A stretch of 64,000 nucleotides of DNA from Melampsora larici-populina 98AG31 (Eukaryota > Basidiomycota > Pucciniomycetes > Pucciniales > Melampsoraceae), in the NCBI RefSeq assembly GCF_000204055.1, contig NW_006768821.1, forward strand, positions 217,186 to 281,185, in the 5' to 3' direction. The notes beneath the pieces are model-generated. The model made no database searches. It was not told where the DNA came from and saw nothing but the letters and a program-made list of their open reading frames with translations. Shown here one piece after another: positions 10,912 through 20,720 of the stretch; position 1 is the first letter of the stretch; the number at the start of each line of letters is the position of its first letter. The position numbers were made by a program, and so were the translations under genes.

Positions 10912-12759
10912 CTAGATGAGAGAGAGGAATGATCGGCTTCCTGATCCTCCTACTAGCAAAAAGGGAGGAGGTTCGATGTTGATGACTGATAGGTTTGGGG
11001 CTAGGAGTTTAGTCCGGTCAGTGTTGTTTCTTGAGATGGCGTCGGCTATGCGGTTATCATCTGCCGAGACGTGACAAACTTTAACGTCGATCGAGTTCTT
11101 TAGCATTAGGTCAACCGCGTATCTAAAGATGATCCGGATTGACGGGATTGGCTTATGTGAGCTGAATAGATGCGAAACGGATTGGTTGTCGGTGAAAATC
11201 AGGGCTTTTTTTGCTTTGAGACCGACAGCGAGTTGAATCGCTAGCGTCACCGCTAGCAATTTGGCCCAGTAAATGTCACGGGCTGGGGGAGGTAGGGTGT
11301 GACTCCATCCTTTCGCCGTCGCTGGTCGCCATATCCCCAGGCCATGGGGGCAAGCATCACAGAAAAACACGCAGTCAGCTGCCCGCAGTGGCCAGTGGAG
11401 CGTTTTCAGAATGAGGCGGCCTTGCCATGCTTCCAGAGCATCGGCTAGCCAATTCAAGTCTTCTTTGTTGGTTCTGTTCAGCGGGATGTGAGCGCGTCTC
11501 ATCGTTTTTCCCGATGTTTTGTCCCATGCTGATTGCAAGGACCATCTTCCCAAAGGGAAGATATTTAGGGCCCAGTTTGCCCATCCAGTGAGGCGTTGCC
11601 ATTCCACCAGAGGGTGGGATATTTTAGAGGTAAAGGAGCGAAGAGCCTTTATCAATTCTGTCCTTTTCTTTTCTGACAGGGAAATTGACAGGTCGTGACA
11701 GCTGATCGTATGGCCGATGATTTCGAGGACTGGGCCTGATAGTTGTTTTTCCCAGGCCCAAGGGATTCCAATGTATTCAAAGACGGAAAGGAATTTTGCC
11801 TGATCCAAGGGGATCCTTTGGCCTTTAAAGAGGACGATGTCTGAGGCTGGGCTTGCGCCCCAAGAGTCGTCCATGTAAGAGTTTAAACTTTTGATGCCAA
11901 ACTTTTTCGATGCTATCCATAAGACTAGGGAGAAGAATGAGCACCACAGTTTTGGGGAACTGGAGCATCCAAAATTCACTCTCCTGTCTGCATGGAATGC
12001 TTTTCCTACCCGCACAATTTGTCGGATTTGCCATTGTCTGGACACAGGCAGGATTCGAAATGCGCCATCCACGTCTGATTTCCACAGGATCATGACCTGA
12101 TTGGATTGGTCGTGAAAGACAAGCACTGGTATGAAGGATGCTATAGAGTCGAGATCTATTTTGATTTGGTTTTTATCGATTAGGTCGTTTGGAGATGGAT
12201 GTCCAAAGGACATGTTCGTGCACGTTCGGATTTTTCCCGAGTTTGGGTTGGTTGCCAAGCAAAGCGGGGACACTTTCAGGCCCGGAAGCAGAGTGTAGAA
12301 GGGAGGTGAGTATCTACCCAGCTGCACCTCTTTGTCTCTGGCTTTTTCAAGGATTTATTCCTCGTGCTTGCCTGAAACGTGGTTTTTGGGTTTGGTGATT
12401 TCGTTGGAGGGTAGGGATGATATGGGCCAGAAGCCCTCGGATAGTCCTTTTAGAATTGAGTCTACAAAAGGACGGTTTGGGTGGTCGTAGAGAAGGTTTG
12501 ATAGGTTTTTGGTATTTATCGGGGAATCGATTGAGAACAGGTCCGGCCTGCGTTCAATGGCATAGGCTGCCAGTGGGTCAGAGGAGAGTGGGGGAGCTGA
12601 TGGTAAAGGCGCAGCCTTTTGCGAGGATTCGACTGATGCTGAGAACCCGTCTGAAAATTCATCGATTTCGAGTCCTCGTAGGTATTTTCGTGCACTAGGC
12701 TCATCGGTGTTCTCGGCTTCCTTGATGAGCGCCATCACATCCAACCTTGTTGCAGACAT
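10912..12759 (-). pseudogene. Reverse transcriptase/RNase H of YR retrotransposon 1 (one stop)
   Basis: The frame opens at ATG 12759 inside the end of Gag. After an acidic N-terminus comes a block typical of YR-element RTs (LYDHPNRPFVDSILKGL). An in-frame TAA at 12357-12355 breaks the frame, which then continues unchanged to 10912. The RT has a catalytic Asp in KSDVDGAFR and the YMDD box in NSYMDDSWG. The RNase H-like domain has FFCDACPHGLGIW, an acidic residue region in the AKLLAVTLAI helix, IFTDNQSVSHLF and ADDNRIADAISR, so all expected catalytic acids appear present. The TAA could be a recent null mutation, or a readthrough or sequence error. It does not fit the TCGA-to-TTGA pattern seen elsewhere. 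No protease and no DDE integrase are encoded. Confidence 0.85.
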
Positions 12760-14476
12760 TGTGGATTCTGTCGCAGTCACGGTCTGAGTTGGGGCAAACA
12801 CCAAGGTTCCAGTTGTTACAAATCTGATCAGCAATCGGAACATTTTTTGCAGGTTTGACGTCGTAGTTCGGTTTCTTTCGGCGCCCTTTGGATTTTTTGG
12901 GCTGTGCCGTCCGAGAGGAAGGTGCATGAGAAGCTTCTGTTTCCACAGCGGGCCGAGCAGTTGGGTTTGCCGTTGAGGTTTGGTGAGCCCGAGAAAAACG
13001 GCTAGCGGCGCTATAAAGGACTCGGTTGTCGATTCCTCGCAGGCTGTCGTGAGTGTAGTCACCCCACACCAGCCAGGGTCGTGAGGAGAATTCTTTTCGA
13101 AGTTCGACGTCGAAATCTCTGACGTCCTCCCAGTTGACCTTAGCTTGAAACAGGCCTGGTAATCCGAAAATGTAATCGAAATATTTTTTGATTGAATTTG
13201 CCGCCGGAGGGTATGCAGCGATGTAAGCGTGACGTAAGACCCCCATGAGGTCCTTCCAGTGGTTGTTGTCACTGATGTCTTTTGGGGTTGCCCCATTGAT
13301 GCTTTTGAGCTTCCCGGAATCGTTGACTTTGAGAAAGGATTCCGAAGGGTTGGATGATGAGACCTCGCCGTAGAGTTTTCTGAGGTCGACGAAGTTGTAC
13401 TCGAGCAGGTCTCTTGTAAGTGAGTTGTGCCAGTTGCCTGGTTTATTTCCACACGAGTTAAATAGCGACACGTATTTCTTAATATTGGACTTGTATAGAA
13501 GTGTGATTTTCTGAACTTCTCGAGAGAGAGGAGTGAAAGCTTCGGGGGAGAGGTGCTCGTTGTGAGCCAAGAATGGAGCAACCCCGTCCTCGTCCTCTCC
13601 GTCTGAACCAGAGGTGGCTGGTGCCCCAGAGACAGCTGGTGCTGGATTGGGAGGAGGTGAGAAACCATCACTCGTTGATGAGTCCGATGAGGACGAAGGA
13701 GGAGAAGGGTGTCTCCTTTTTGTTGATTTCTTGGCGTCTTTTGTCGCCGGCTCTCTAGGTAGCGTAGATGATTTTGGAGCCATACGATCGAACAGACTGC
13801 CCTCCACCAAAGTGGTTTGTGGTTGCGTGGACATGCCCACTGCTGGCTGGCTAGCTGGGCCCACACGGAGGGACAGAGGCACCACGGATGTGGTGAAATT
13901 CCTCTTCTCTGCACCCGTTTTAGAGCGCTTTCGTGGTCGGCGGCGGTTTTTTCCTTTTGTTGACGAAGGAGGAGGGTCGGATGAGGGAAGTTTTGGGTCA
14001 AACGGAGGCGGCGGAGGTGATTCAGACGGCGGCGGCATAGTGTGATGTGAACCGCCTGCCGGAAACATGGATGCGTCTTTGATGTCGTCGGGGAAGCCGT
14101 CTTTGGTTTTGATCCCGGCCGGCATTCGTTTGCCGACAAAACCTCTCGGTGGCCGGTAGTACTCCGCCTCAAAAGGGGATTTGACCTTTCTGCTAAGGAC
14201 GATGGGTGGGACACCCATTGGGTCGGCGTTTTCCGGCATTTCATCGAGAGTTCTATATTCGATGCGTCAATGCTTGTGGTCGAGGGCAATTGCCACTCGT
14301 GCGACCGCAGACCAGTGATAAAGGAAGTCTGCCGCTCTCGGATCATACACTTGTGCGACTTGAGAGCGGAGCTCGACCATGCTGACATGGGAGCTCCCGC
14401 CCTTGACACGGTAGTTCTCGAGAATTGCGTCAATTGATTTATAGCGATCATTATGAGAGTTTGCCTCTGCGATCAT
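12701..14476 (-). pseudogene. Gag-like protein of YR retrotransposon 1 (one TGA)
   Basis: The frame runs from ATG 14476 through an in-frame TGA at 14269-14267 and then stays open to 12701. A fallback ATG at 14239 gives 512 residues. The first 300 or so residues are Pro/Ser/Lys-rich and low in complexity. The middle (about YKSNIKKYVSLFNSCG to GLPGLFQAKVNWEDVRDF) is the conserved globular part. Near the C-terminus, CNNWNLGVC...CDRIH has a C-x7-C-x6-C-x3-H spacing, a CCCH-type zinc finger, followed by a second Cys/His cluster (CNKVGCDGAH). Such fingers are usual at the Gag end of Ngaro-like elements. The TGA lies in TTGA and would be Arg if it came from CGA. Confidence 0.75.
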
Positions 14477-14500
14477 AGCCTTGTTAACGATGAGTTTAGG

Positions 14501-15894
14501 TAAAAAAAAAAAAAAAAAAGAGGAGATTTTTTACGAGGAACTAAGAAGTTTTCGCTAAAACGGATTTGTTTCTACGATTTCAAACGAAAACACTAATAGT
14601 TTTACGAAGATGAAAAAACGACAAGACTAATGGGAGTAAGGTCGCGGAGACACGAAATGAAGACTTTTGATAAAAAGATTTTGATGGGGAAAAAAGACCT
14701 CTTGATGGAAAACGTGCGTTTATCTTATAGGGATCTTTTCCTTCAACCTATAACGTCCATCCACTATTGTGTGCGATAAGATTGATCACGTATGGAGGAC
14801 GGCCGTTTAGGTTGAGACCCGCGGGCTTTGCTACCCGAAGCCGTTGTCTACCCATTCCCGTGTGTCAATACACGTACCAACTCCCAACCCTTGAATATGC
14901 AAGTGAGCTGATTGTCGTAAGAAAATGGAGGAACTATATAGACATCGCATCGCCTAGCTTTACGCCTCATCGGTCGCACGTTCGATGACTTCATTATCTG
15001 TCTGCTTCCCGTGGGTTGTAGCTGGCTATCAGCATCGCAGAATCTTGTGACTCGAGGCTCTTTCTAGTGGCACTATTTCTTCAGCAGAAACTCAAATGGC
15101 ACTCTCGACTCGGTATCAGGTTTGGCAACTTATTCATTCACACTTATCTGTCAATCTAGATTCATCCTATATGCTAGTATGTTCAAGTTTCTGTAGTAAT
15201 CATAAATAGTCAATTCAGTAGCATACCATCCACTCAAATAAGAGCGATCAACAGTTGAAAACAGTATCAGTGCCTCTCAATACATTGAAGAAACCCATTA
15301 GGAGTTCTGATACTGATGCTTGTCCTTGAATATAATACTTTTTGATACATCACTGTGTAGACTGGTGGTGATTCTGAGAGTTGTGTGTTGATTCTTCTTG
15401 TTTAAGCTCTCACTGCATCGGATGATTTAGTCTTCAGGAGAAAATAACCAAATATGGTGTGTACGATGTGGGCAAATATCTTGGGATGAGGTGACAAATG
15501 TATTACACGATGCCATGGAAAATATGAGAGAAAGATAGGATGTAAGACAAGACTCATTTTTTGATTATTCAGATTCAGAATGTATAGCTGTCTATTCCTG
15601 CACTGGCTCATGAAAGTAAGAAGTAAGAGATCTCAGAGAATATAAGTTATCTTCTTGACTTGATGCATGGTTCACAGTGACAACAGCTGGCCATGGCTCC
15701 AATATTTTGATGATGCCTCTAGGAGATCTTCAGTCTCGCACCTGCTGCATCTGCGGCTGGGTGGTTGATGATTATCAAGCTTGAAGAGCTCATATTTTCT
15801 GGGTAGCCTTCCTGGAAATAACAAAGCAATTCTCATGAATATTTTAAAACAGTGATTGAGAACTATTGGCGTAGACAAAACTGTAGATATGGGT
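14501..15894. other. No gene; right part is a segmental duplication
   Basis: No coding region is recognised. About 14501-15060 may include the 5' leader of the minus-strand YR retrotransposon. From about 15735 to 15894 the sequence matches 35197-35345 (the shared words include GCTGGGTGGTTGAT and ATATGGGT) and stops exactly at the left end of the Ngaro element. This is the left half of the duplicated target site of that element. Confidence 0.6.
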
Positions 15895-16155
15895 ATTGAT
15901 AGTGTTCCCAGAGCCTGAGAAGGTACACTCTATTCCATTTCCGGGAGGTGGTAAAGCTAGAGGTGCGGATAGAGGAAGGAAGGAGCTGTGACAGGTTGTT
16001 CACAGATGTCACAGCTCTCCTGAGTTTTGGAGCGGTGGAGTTGGAGAACTTCAGAGAATTTCACCACTTCACTCCACCACTCGCAATCCTTCCGTAATCC
16101 GCACTCTCTCAAGATCTTCATATTACTCAGCTTATAGATCTTTTTTGCTTAAAAA
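15895..16155 (+). repeat. Split direct repeat A1
   Basis: 261 nt, repeated at 26967-27227 with two mismatches (TTTTGGAGCGG against TTTTGGTGCGG, and a TTTTTTGCTT/TTTTTCGCTT difference). It is rich in inverted repeats: GAGCTGTGACA at 15983-15993 pairs with TGTCACAGCTC at 16007-16017. An outer pair (GTGCGGAT near 15963 with ATCCGCAC near 16100) and a middle pair around GCGGTGGAGT enclose it. Confidence 0.95.
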
Positions 16156-16275
16156 TTTTGTTTCTTGTTTAAAAGAAAAATAGGACAACAACATTCTCAT
16201 TTAGACAAAAGCCTTGATATCAAGAAAAAAACAAAAGAAAGAAAATCATTTAAAAAGTTTTTGTGTACTGTCTGA

Positions 16276-16815
16276 ATGTGGCGACAACTCAAGGCAAAGA
16301 AAGATAACATCAATTATAAGTCACCGAGTATGATCCAAGCTATGAAGAAAGCAGAAGAGAAGAGGAGAGCGGACGCAGCGAAAGCATTGGAGCAAGCTGA
16401 AAAACGGAAGAAGAGGGCAGAGTCGAGGATTCCACCTCAGGAGCTTCAAAACCAGGAGGAGGTCAGAACGGTTGCGGCGGAAGCGATGGTGGTCGATTCA
16501 GGGACTGGTGTTGAGGAGAACAGGGGAGATCGGGACGAGGAAGTAGACGAACTAGACGGTGGCCATACCCCAAAGGGCCAAGACGGTGAAGATTCATCAG
16601 ACGAAGGATCCTCCAGCTCGTCAGACGAAGACCCAGACTCCTTCTTGTACGGACAGGAGATACCGATTCCGAAACCCAGCAAGGAAAGACCTGATAAAGG
16701 GAAGGCGAGGAAAGTTTCGTCAGACAAGTACTCAGAGGAAGAAGGCGGTGAGAAGGTCAAGAGAGAAGGGGTGAGAGTGCCGGGTGAACTCATTGAGAAA
16801 AACCAACGTGAGTAG
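16276..16815 (+). CDS. Ngaro element ORF1a, charged coiled-coil-like N-terminal Gag part
   Basis: 179 residues, starting 120 nt after A1. The first 60 residues are Lys/Glu/Ala-rich (MIQAMKKAEEKRRADAAKAL) and likely helical. The rest is acidic and Ser-rich (SSDEGSSSSSDEDPDSF). It has no zinc finger. It is probably the N-terminal part of Gag, cut off from the next frame (17053) by about 240 nt of non-open sequence. A GTGAGT at its end suggests a splice donor, but joining it to the obvious acceptor before 17053 does not keep the frame, so decay is equally likely. Confidence 0.5.
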   Translation: MWRQLKAKKDNINYKSPSMIQAMKKAEEKRRADAAKALEQAEKRKKRAESRIPPQELQNQEEVRTVAAEAMVVDSGTGVEENRGDRDEEVDELDGGHTPKGQDGEDSSDEGSSSSSDEDPDSFLYGQEIPIPKPSKERPDKGKARKVSSDKYSEEEGGEKVKREGVRVPGELIEKNQRE

Positions 16816-17052
16816 GAGTTTCTTGATAAAGGGTCTGGCACTGCGGCTGGTCAAGGGGGGAAGGTCCTTGTTGCAGCGTCTCGTACGCTCCAAGAGAAGG
16901 GAAAGCCTGAAGGGCCAACTTTGCTGTGACCTCTTGGCACGCAGAAATCCTATTCTTGAAGACTCATAGAGTCAAGCTCCAGGGGATAGGCCTTTTGGTT
17001 TCCTCATGTAGTAGCGTTCATGATGGGTCAGCTCCAGATGGTGTCGTAGCTG

Positions 17053-18480
17053 TTGAAAGATTGGGGACTGACGGAGTTTGAATTGGCTGGTTGCATTTCA
17101 ATAGGATTCCCACTAGGACCTCCCAAGGGTGACACTCAGGTGCCAGGACCGTCGGGTAAACCCGCTCAAAAATCCTTGATGGATAGGTTGGTAGGGCCGG
17201 TACAATCTGGCCAGACGAGAGATGTGAGGAGATTGAGGAAGGAGATTGATTCATTTGAGCTGGAGAAAGAGGAGGTGGCGGAGCAGAAGAGGAAGAGGGT
17301 TAAGGAGGAGAAACGGAGGGAGAAGGAAGGAGAAAAGAGAAGGAAGAAGGGGAGGGGTAGTAAAGGAAAGAAAGAGAAGTCTAAAGAGAAGTCTAATAAG
17401 AAAAGGAAACACTCGAACCCTTCTTCTGACGATGATTCTTCATCTTCATCCTCGGACCAAAGTGATGGAGAATTGGAGGACTCCAATTTTGGTCGTTCTT
17501 CATCTTCTGCGTTGGAAAGCGACTCCTCAGACGGCTCGGTACTCTCGAAGGAGAGTAAGAAGAAAGGAGGAAAGGACAAACCGATTGCCTTCGCCTTCAA
17601 GTCCTTATCCGGCTTCGACCTCCCTGATTTACCTATTCAGTGGGAGAAGAATTTTCGCCGGATGAAATACTTTGTCCCTCTCTCGGTATTCGATGCGTCC
17701 TACATTGACGCGTACTGGACGACCTGCAAGACCAAGGCGGGGAAGTTGAAATGGGATAGTTACATGCAGTCGCGTGAAGAGGTGGAACGTCAGATGACGT
17801 ATGGAGAATTCATTCTTGCTTGCAATCTTGAATTCAGGTATGCGACCAAAAGGTACAAGTACACCAATTATGCTAGATACGTAGAGAGTCACAAGGCAAT
17901 CGTCAGCAAAATGGCGAGAAAGCATAAGTGCTGGATGGTTGGTCTTCGATACCACTTAGCGGTCAGGGCAGTGACCTTCCGAGTTAGGACGGATCGTACG
18001 GCTAGTGGGAAGAAGAAGAAGGCAGACATGGTAATTCTCCCGGATGGACTTCAGCAGGAGGCTGAAGATGATGCCAGGTGGGACGCTCAGACAGCCGGAG
18101 ACTTGAAATGCAAGGGTAATCCGTATGCTGTGGGGCAACCAAAATTTGGTTTTGATTTCGTTACTGGCCAAGAAGTGGAGTCCGCGGCAAAGGCAAAGTC
18201 TAAGACCTTTTCGGACGATTCCAACGAGAATGGTGGATCTCGTCAAGGGTGGAGGCAGGCCAAGAAGCAACGAGGCGGCAATAGAGGCCGTTCGAACTTC
18301 TCAAAGCCATACTTCCTGCAGAGCGTACCGAGTACCAGTGCCGTCCAGTCTCAAAAGAGAGATTCCGGTGGTGGGAAAGAGTGGGTTGCCTTGGGGCAAC
18401 AGCACGCGAGTAATGTGGCTTCCGGCCCGAGTAGAGCGGCAAAGAAGAACCCAAAGAGCTTTAGTTCAAATGAACGGTGA
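17053..18480 (+). CDS. Gag-like protein of the Ngaro element
   Basis: 475 codons counted from the first possible start. Residues about 55-130 are a run of Lys/Arg/Glu followed by acidic Ser tracts. From about residue 175 a globular region begins (FKSLSGFDLPDLPIQWEKN), with Tyr/Trp-rich helices (SYIDAYWTTCKTKAGK, RYKYTNYARYVESHK), as in other YR-element Gag proteins. The last 100 residues are Gly/Arg/Ser-rich and probably bind RNA. I see no CCHC or CCCH finger, unlike Gag of element 1. The next gene (RT) begins after about 310 nt of non-open sequence. Confidence 0.7.
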   Translation: MKDWGLTEFELAGCISIGFPLGPPKGDTQVPGPSGKPAQKSLMDRLVGPVQSGQTRDVRRLRKEIDSFELEKEEVAEQKRKRVKEEKRREKEGEKRRKKGRGSKGKKEKSKEKSNKKRKHSNPSSDDDSSSSSSDQSDGELEDSNFGRSSSSALESDSSDGSVLSKESKKKGGKDKPIAFAFKSLSGFDLPDLPIQWEKNFRRMKYFVPLSVFDASYIDAYWTTCKTKAGKLKWDSYMQSREEVERQMTYGEFILACNLEFRYATKRYKYTNYARYVESHKAIVSKMARKHKCWMVGLRYHLAVRAVTFRVRTDRTASGKKKKADMVILPDGLQQEAEDDARWDAQTAGDLKCKGNPYAVGQPKFGFDFVTGQEVESAAKAKSKTFSDDSNENGGSRQGWRQAKKQRGGNRGRSNFSKPYFLQSVPSTSAVQSQKRDSGGGKEWVALGQQHASNVASGPSRAAKKNPKSFSSNER

Positions 18481-20388
18481 GTCTTGACTGAGATGATTTC
18501 TCGAGAGCTAGTGGACTCTGACGCTTGGTTTCTGGTTCATGGTGTGATGTCGGGTTTCGGTCGGTTGATGGTGTGGTTTGATTTGGGGGGGGAAATGCGT
18601 CCGGGGTCGTCTTCTTGTTATTTGGGGTGGCTATCTCTGGTACGGTACTTTGGCTCAATAAAAACTGTATAGATAGTACCTAGAGACAGCTATGAATTCT
18701 TTCTGAAATCTAAATAATTGGGCCGTGTCTTAGATTTTCTAGAAGTTACCACTTTGAAAATTCCCCGAGAGAGACCTCGAGAGAAGCCCAGGTATTGGTT
18801 GAGTGCCCAGTTAGAGATTCAGAGGACCCTCAGTCTGGTTCCTCGGACAGTTCGGATTCCTCAGACGACGAAAGAAAGGACGTTAGTTCAAAGAGCGTTC
18901 TCCCATTAAGTCAAAGAAAAACCTACAAGGTTCAGGTGGACGATGTCTGGCCAAGCCCGGTCAAGACTGAGATGAACACTGAGGTGTGGGAAAGGATGAT
19001 GAGGAAAGTAGGTCTGGAAGATGATATACCGTATATCATCAATGGTTTCCGAGAAGGCTTCTGCCTCGGAATTCCTCAGCATGTGATCGAAGGTGAGAAA
19101 TGGGTGTCTCCTCCGAACCATGGATCGGCTCTGTATGTAAAAGAGAAGATTGTCAACACGTTGAAGAAGGAAGCTAGGGCAGGGAGGATCATCGGACCCT
19201 TCACCCACGAACAAGTCTACGAGAAGTTCGGAATCTTTCGGACGAATCCGATGGGAAGCGCCGTAAATGGTGACGGGTCGGTGAGGCTGATAAATGATCT
19301 GTCGTATCCCAAGCGGAAGCCGGCGGGAAGAAGAAAAAAGAAAGGGAAGTTGGCGACAGAGTCAAAGAAGGCGATCCCTTCGGTGAACTCATTTGTTGAT
19401 AAACGGAACTATAGTACAAATTGGGATGATTTTAAATAGTGGCAAGATTCTTTAGCAACAATCCAGGGGAGTGGGAGGCAGCACTTTTCGACTGGGAAAA
19501 AGCTTACCGTCAGCTCCACACTCACCCCTCTCAAAGGAAGTACCTCTGTATCATGGACTTCGAGGGTTGAGTATGGATAGATTTAGCCGTTGGGTTCGGT
19601 GGGGTAGCAAGTTGTGGGGTTTTCGGTGCGCCGGCGGAGACTTGGAAGAAGCTGATGATGAGCCTCTTGAACATCCCGATGATTTTCCGCTGGGTGGATG
19701 ACAATCTCATCCTGCGGAGGCCAGGAGACAAAGTTTCGATGGAGGATGTGACGACCTTGAGTAACTCGCTGGGTGTGAAGACCAACAAGGAAAAGAACCA
19801 CGATTTCGCCACCGAGCAGAAGTTCCTCGGATTTATTTGGAACGGCAAAGACCATACGGTCAGATTACCCCAACAGAAATTAGACGAAAGATTGAAACAA
19901 GTTTTAGAATTCTTGAAACTGGAGGAGATCTGGAGCCAACGTCGAAACCACACCGCCATAGATAGTGGAAGCGCTGCGGAAGCGCTGCGGGACTTCCACT
20001 GAAAATAGGGGGTGCGGTCGTAGTGGCTGGTGCACAGCCCTATTTGGAAACCGAAATTTCCTGTAGTGGGTCATGTGCAACGCTCGGGCTTAGATGTAGC
20101 ATGTCCACGGTCATAGTGGCACACATAGCGAGCGCTATGACCTGTATAACCCCATGGCCGCCACGCCCACACGCCCATACATGTAAGTAGTATCCATTCC
20201 CTCTGACCTGTGCCCAAGAAGACATTCTGACTCCATACTCACTCAACCGACTGAATTTACAATTCACCACCCTCAAATGATCACGAGATCATTTTCTAAC
20301 TCTCTCCCCCACCAATCAATGGGAAGAAGGGTCCTCAAGAACAGAAATGGCCGGATCGATATCACCAAGTAAGTTCAAACTTGATAGG

Positions 20389-20396
20389 TATAAAAG
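20389..20396 (+). promoter_or_regulatory. TATA-like box of hAT transposase 1
   Basis: TATAAAAG lies about 330 nt upstream of the transposase ATG, followed by CT-rich leader sequence. It is the only good TATA match between the left end of the element and the gene. Confidence 0.4.
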
Positions 20397-20720
20397 ACAT
20401 ACCTTTGATCAGTTCTATTTCTGACCTTTCCTCCCCTTTATCGAATTCTAGATTCTAGATTTTTTCTTCATTATTTCAATCCGACCATCCATTTCAGCCC
20501 TATTCAATTATTCGATTTTGTCCAATCACATCTTATTTACCACCGTTAGATACAAGACCTCAGTTATCTTATCCGACTTTCTCCTTTTTCGATTTTTAGA
20601 TCCGTTCTTCTTATTTTTCAACGAAACCATTCCAATCTCAACAAAACCACCATTAATCTTATCCACCACTATCTGTTTACTATCACGTTTACCTCAATCA
20701 TTACTGCTCCCTGTGTAATC

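Larger units (their letters stand above)
9600..14500 (-). mobile_element. Tyrosine-recombinase retrotransposon 1 (Ngaro/DIRS-like)
   Basis: Three genes on the minus strand run Gag (14476-12701), RT/RNase H (12759-10912) and tyrosine recombinase (10762-9614). This content and order are those of Ngaro-type YR retrotransposons rather than LTR elements. Gag and RT overlap by about 59 nt in different frames. The limits given are those of the coding block. I compared 8.6-9.6 kb with 14.5-15.1 kb by eye and found no split direct repeats, so the true ends are unknown. Coding damage is light: one TGA in Gag and one TAA in RT. Confidence 0.85.

Noticed and set aside
12355..14451. A 698-codon open frame on the minus strand across the Gag gene of YR element 1
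   Set aside because: Only its last 135 codons (from 12759) are real, as the start of the RT gene. The rest is an out-of-frame shadow of the Pro/Ser-rich Gag with no family similarity.
16810..17052. A 240-nt intron joining the two Gag frames of the Ngaro element
   Set aside because: A GTGAGT donor and a GTCGTAG acceptor are present, but joining them gives the wrong frame and a stop. Left as two frames.
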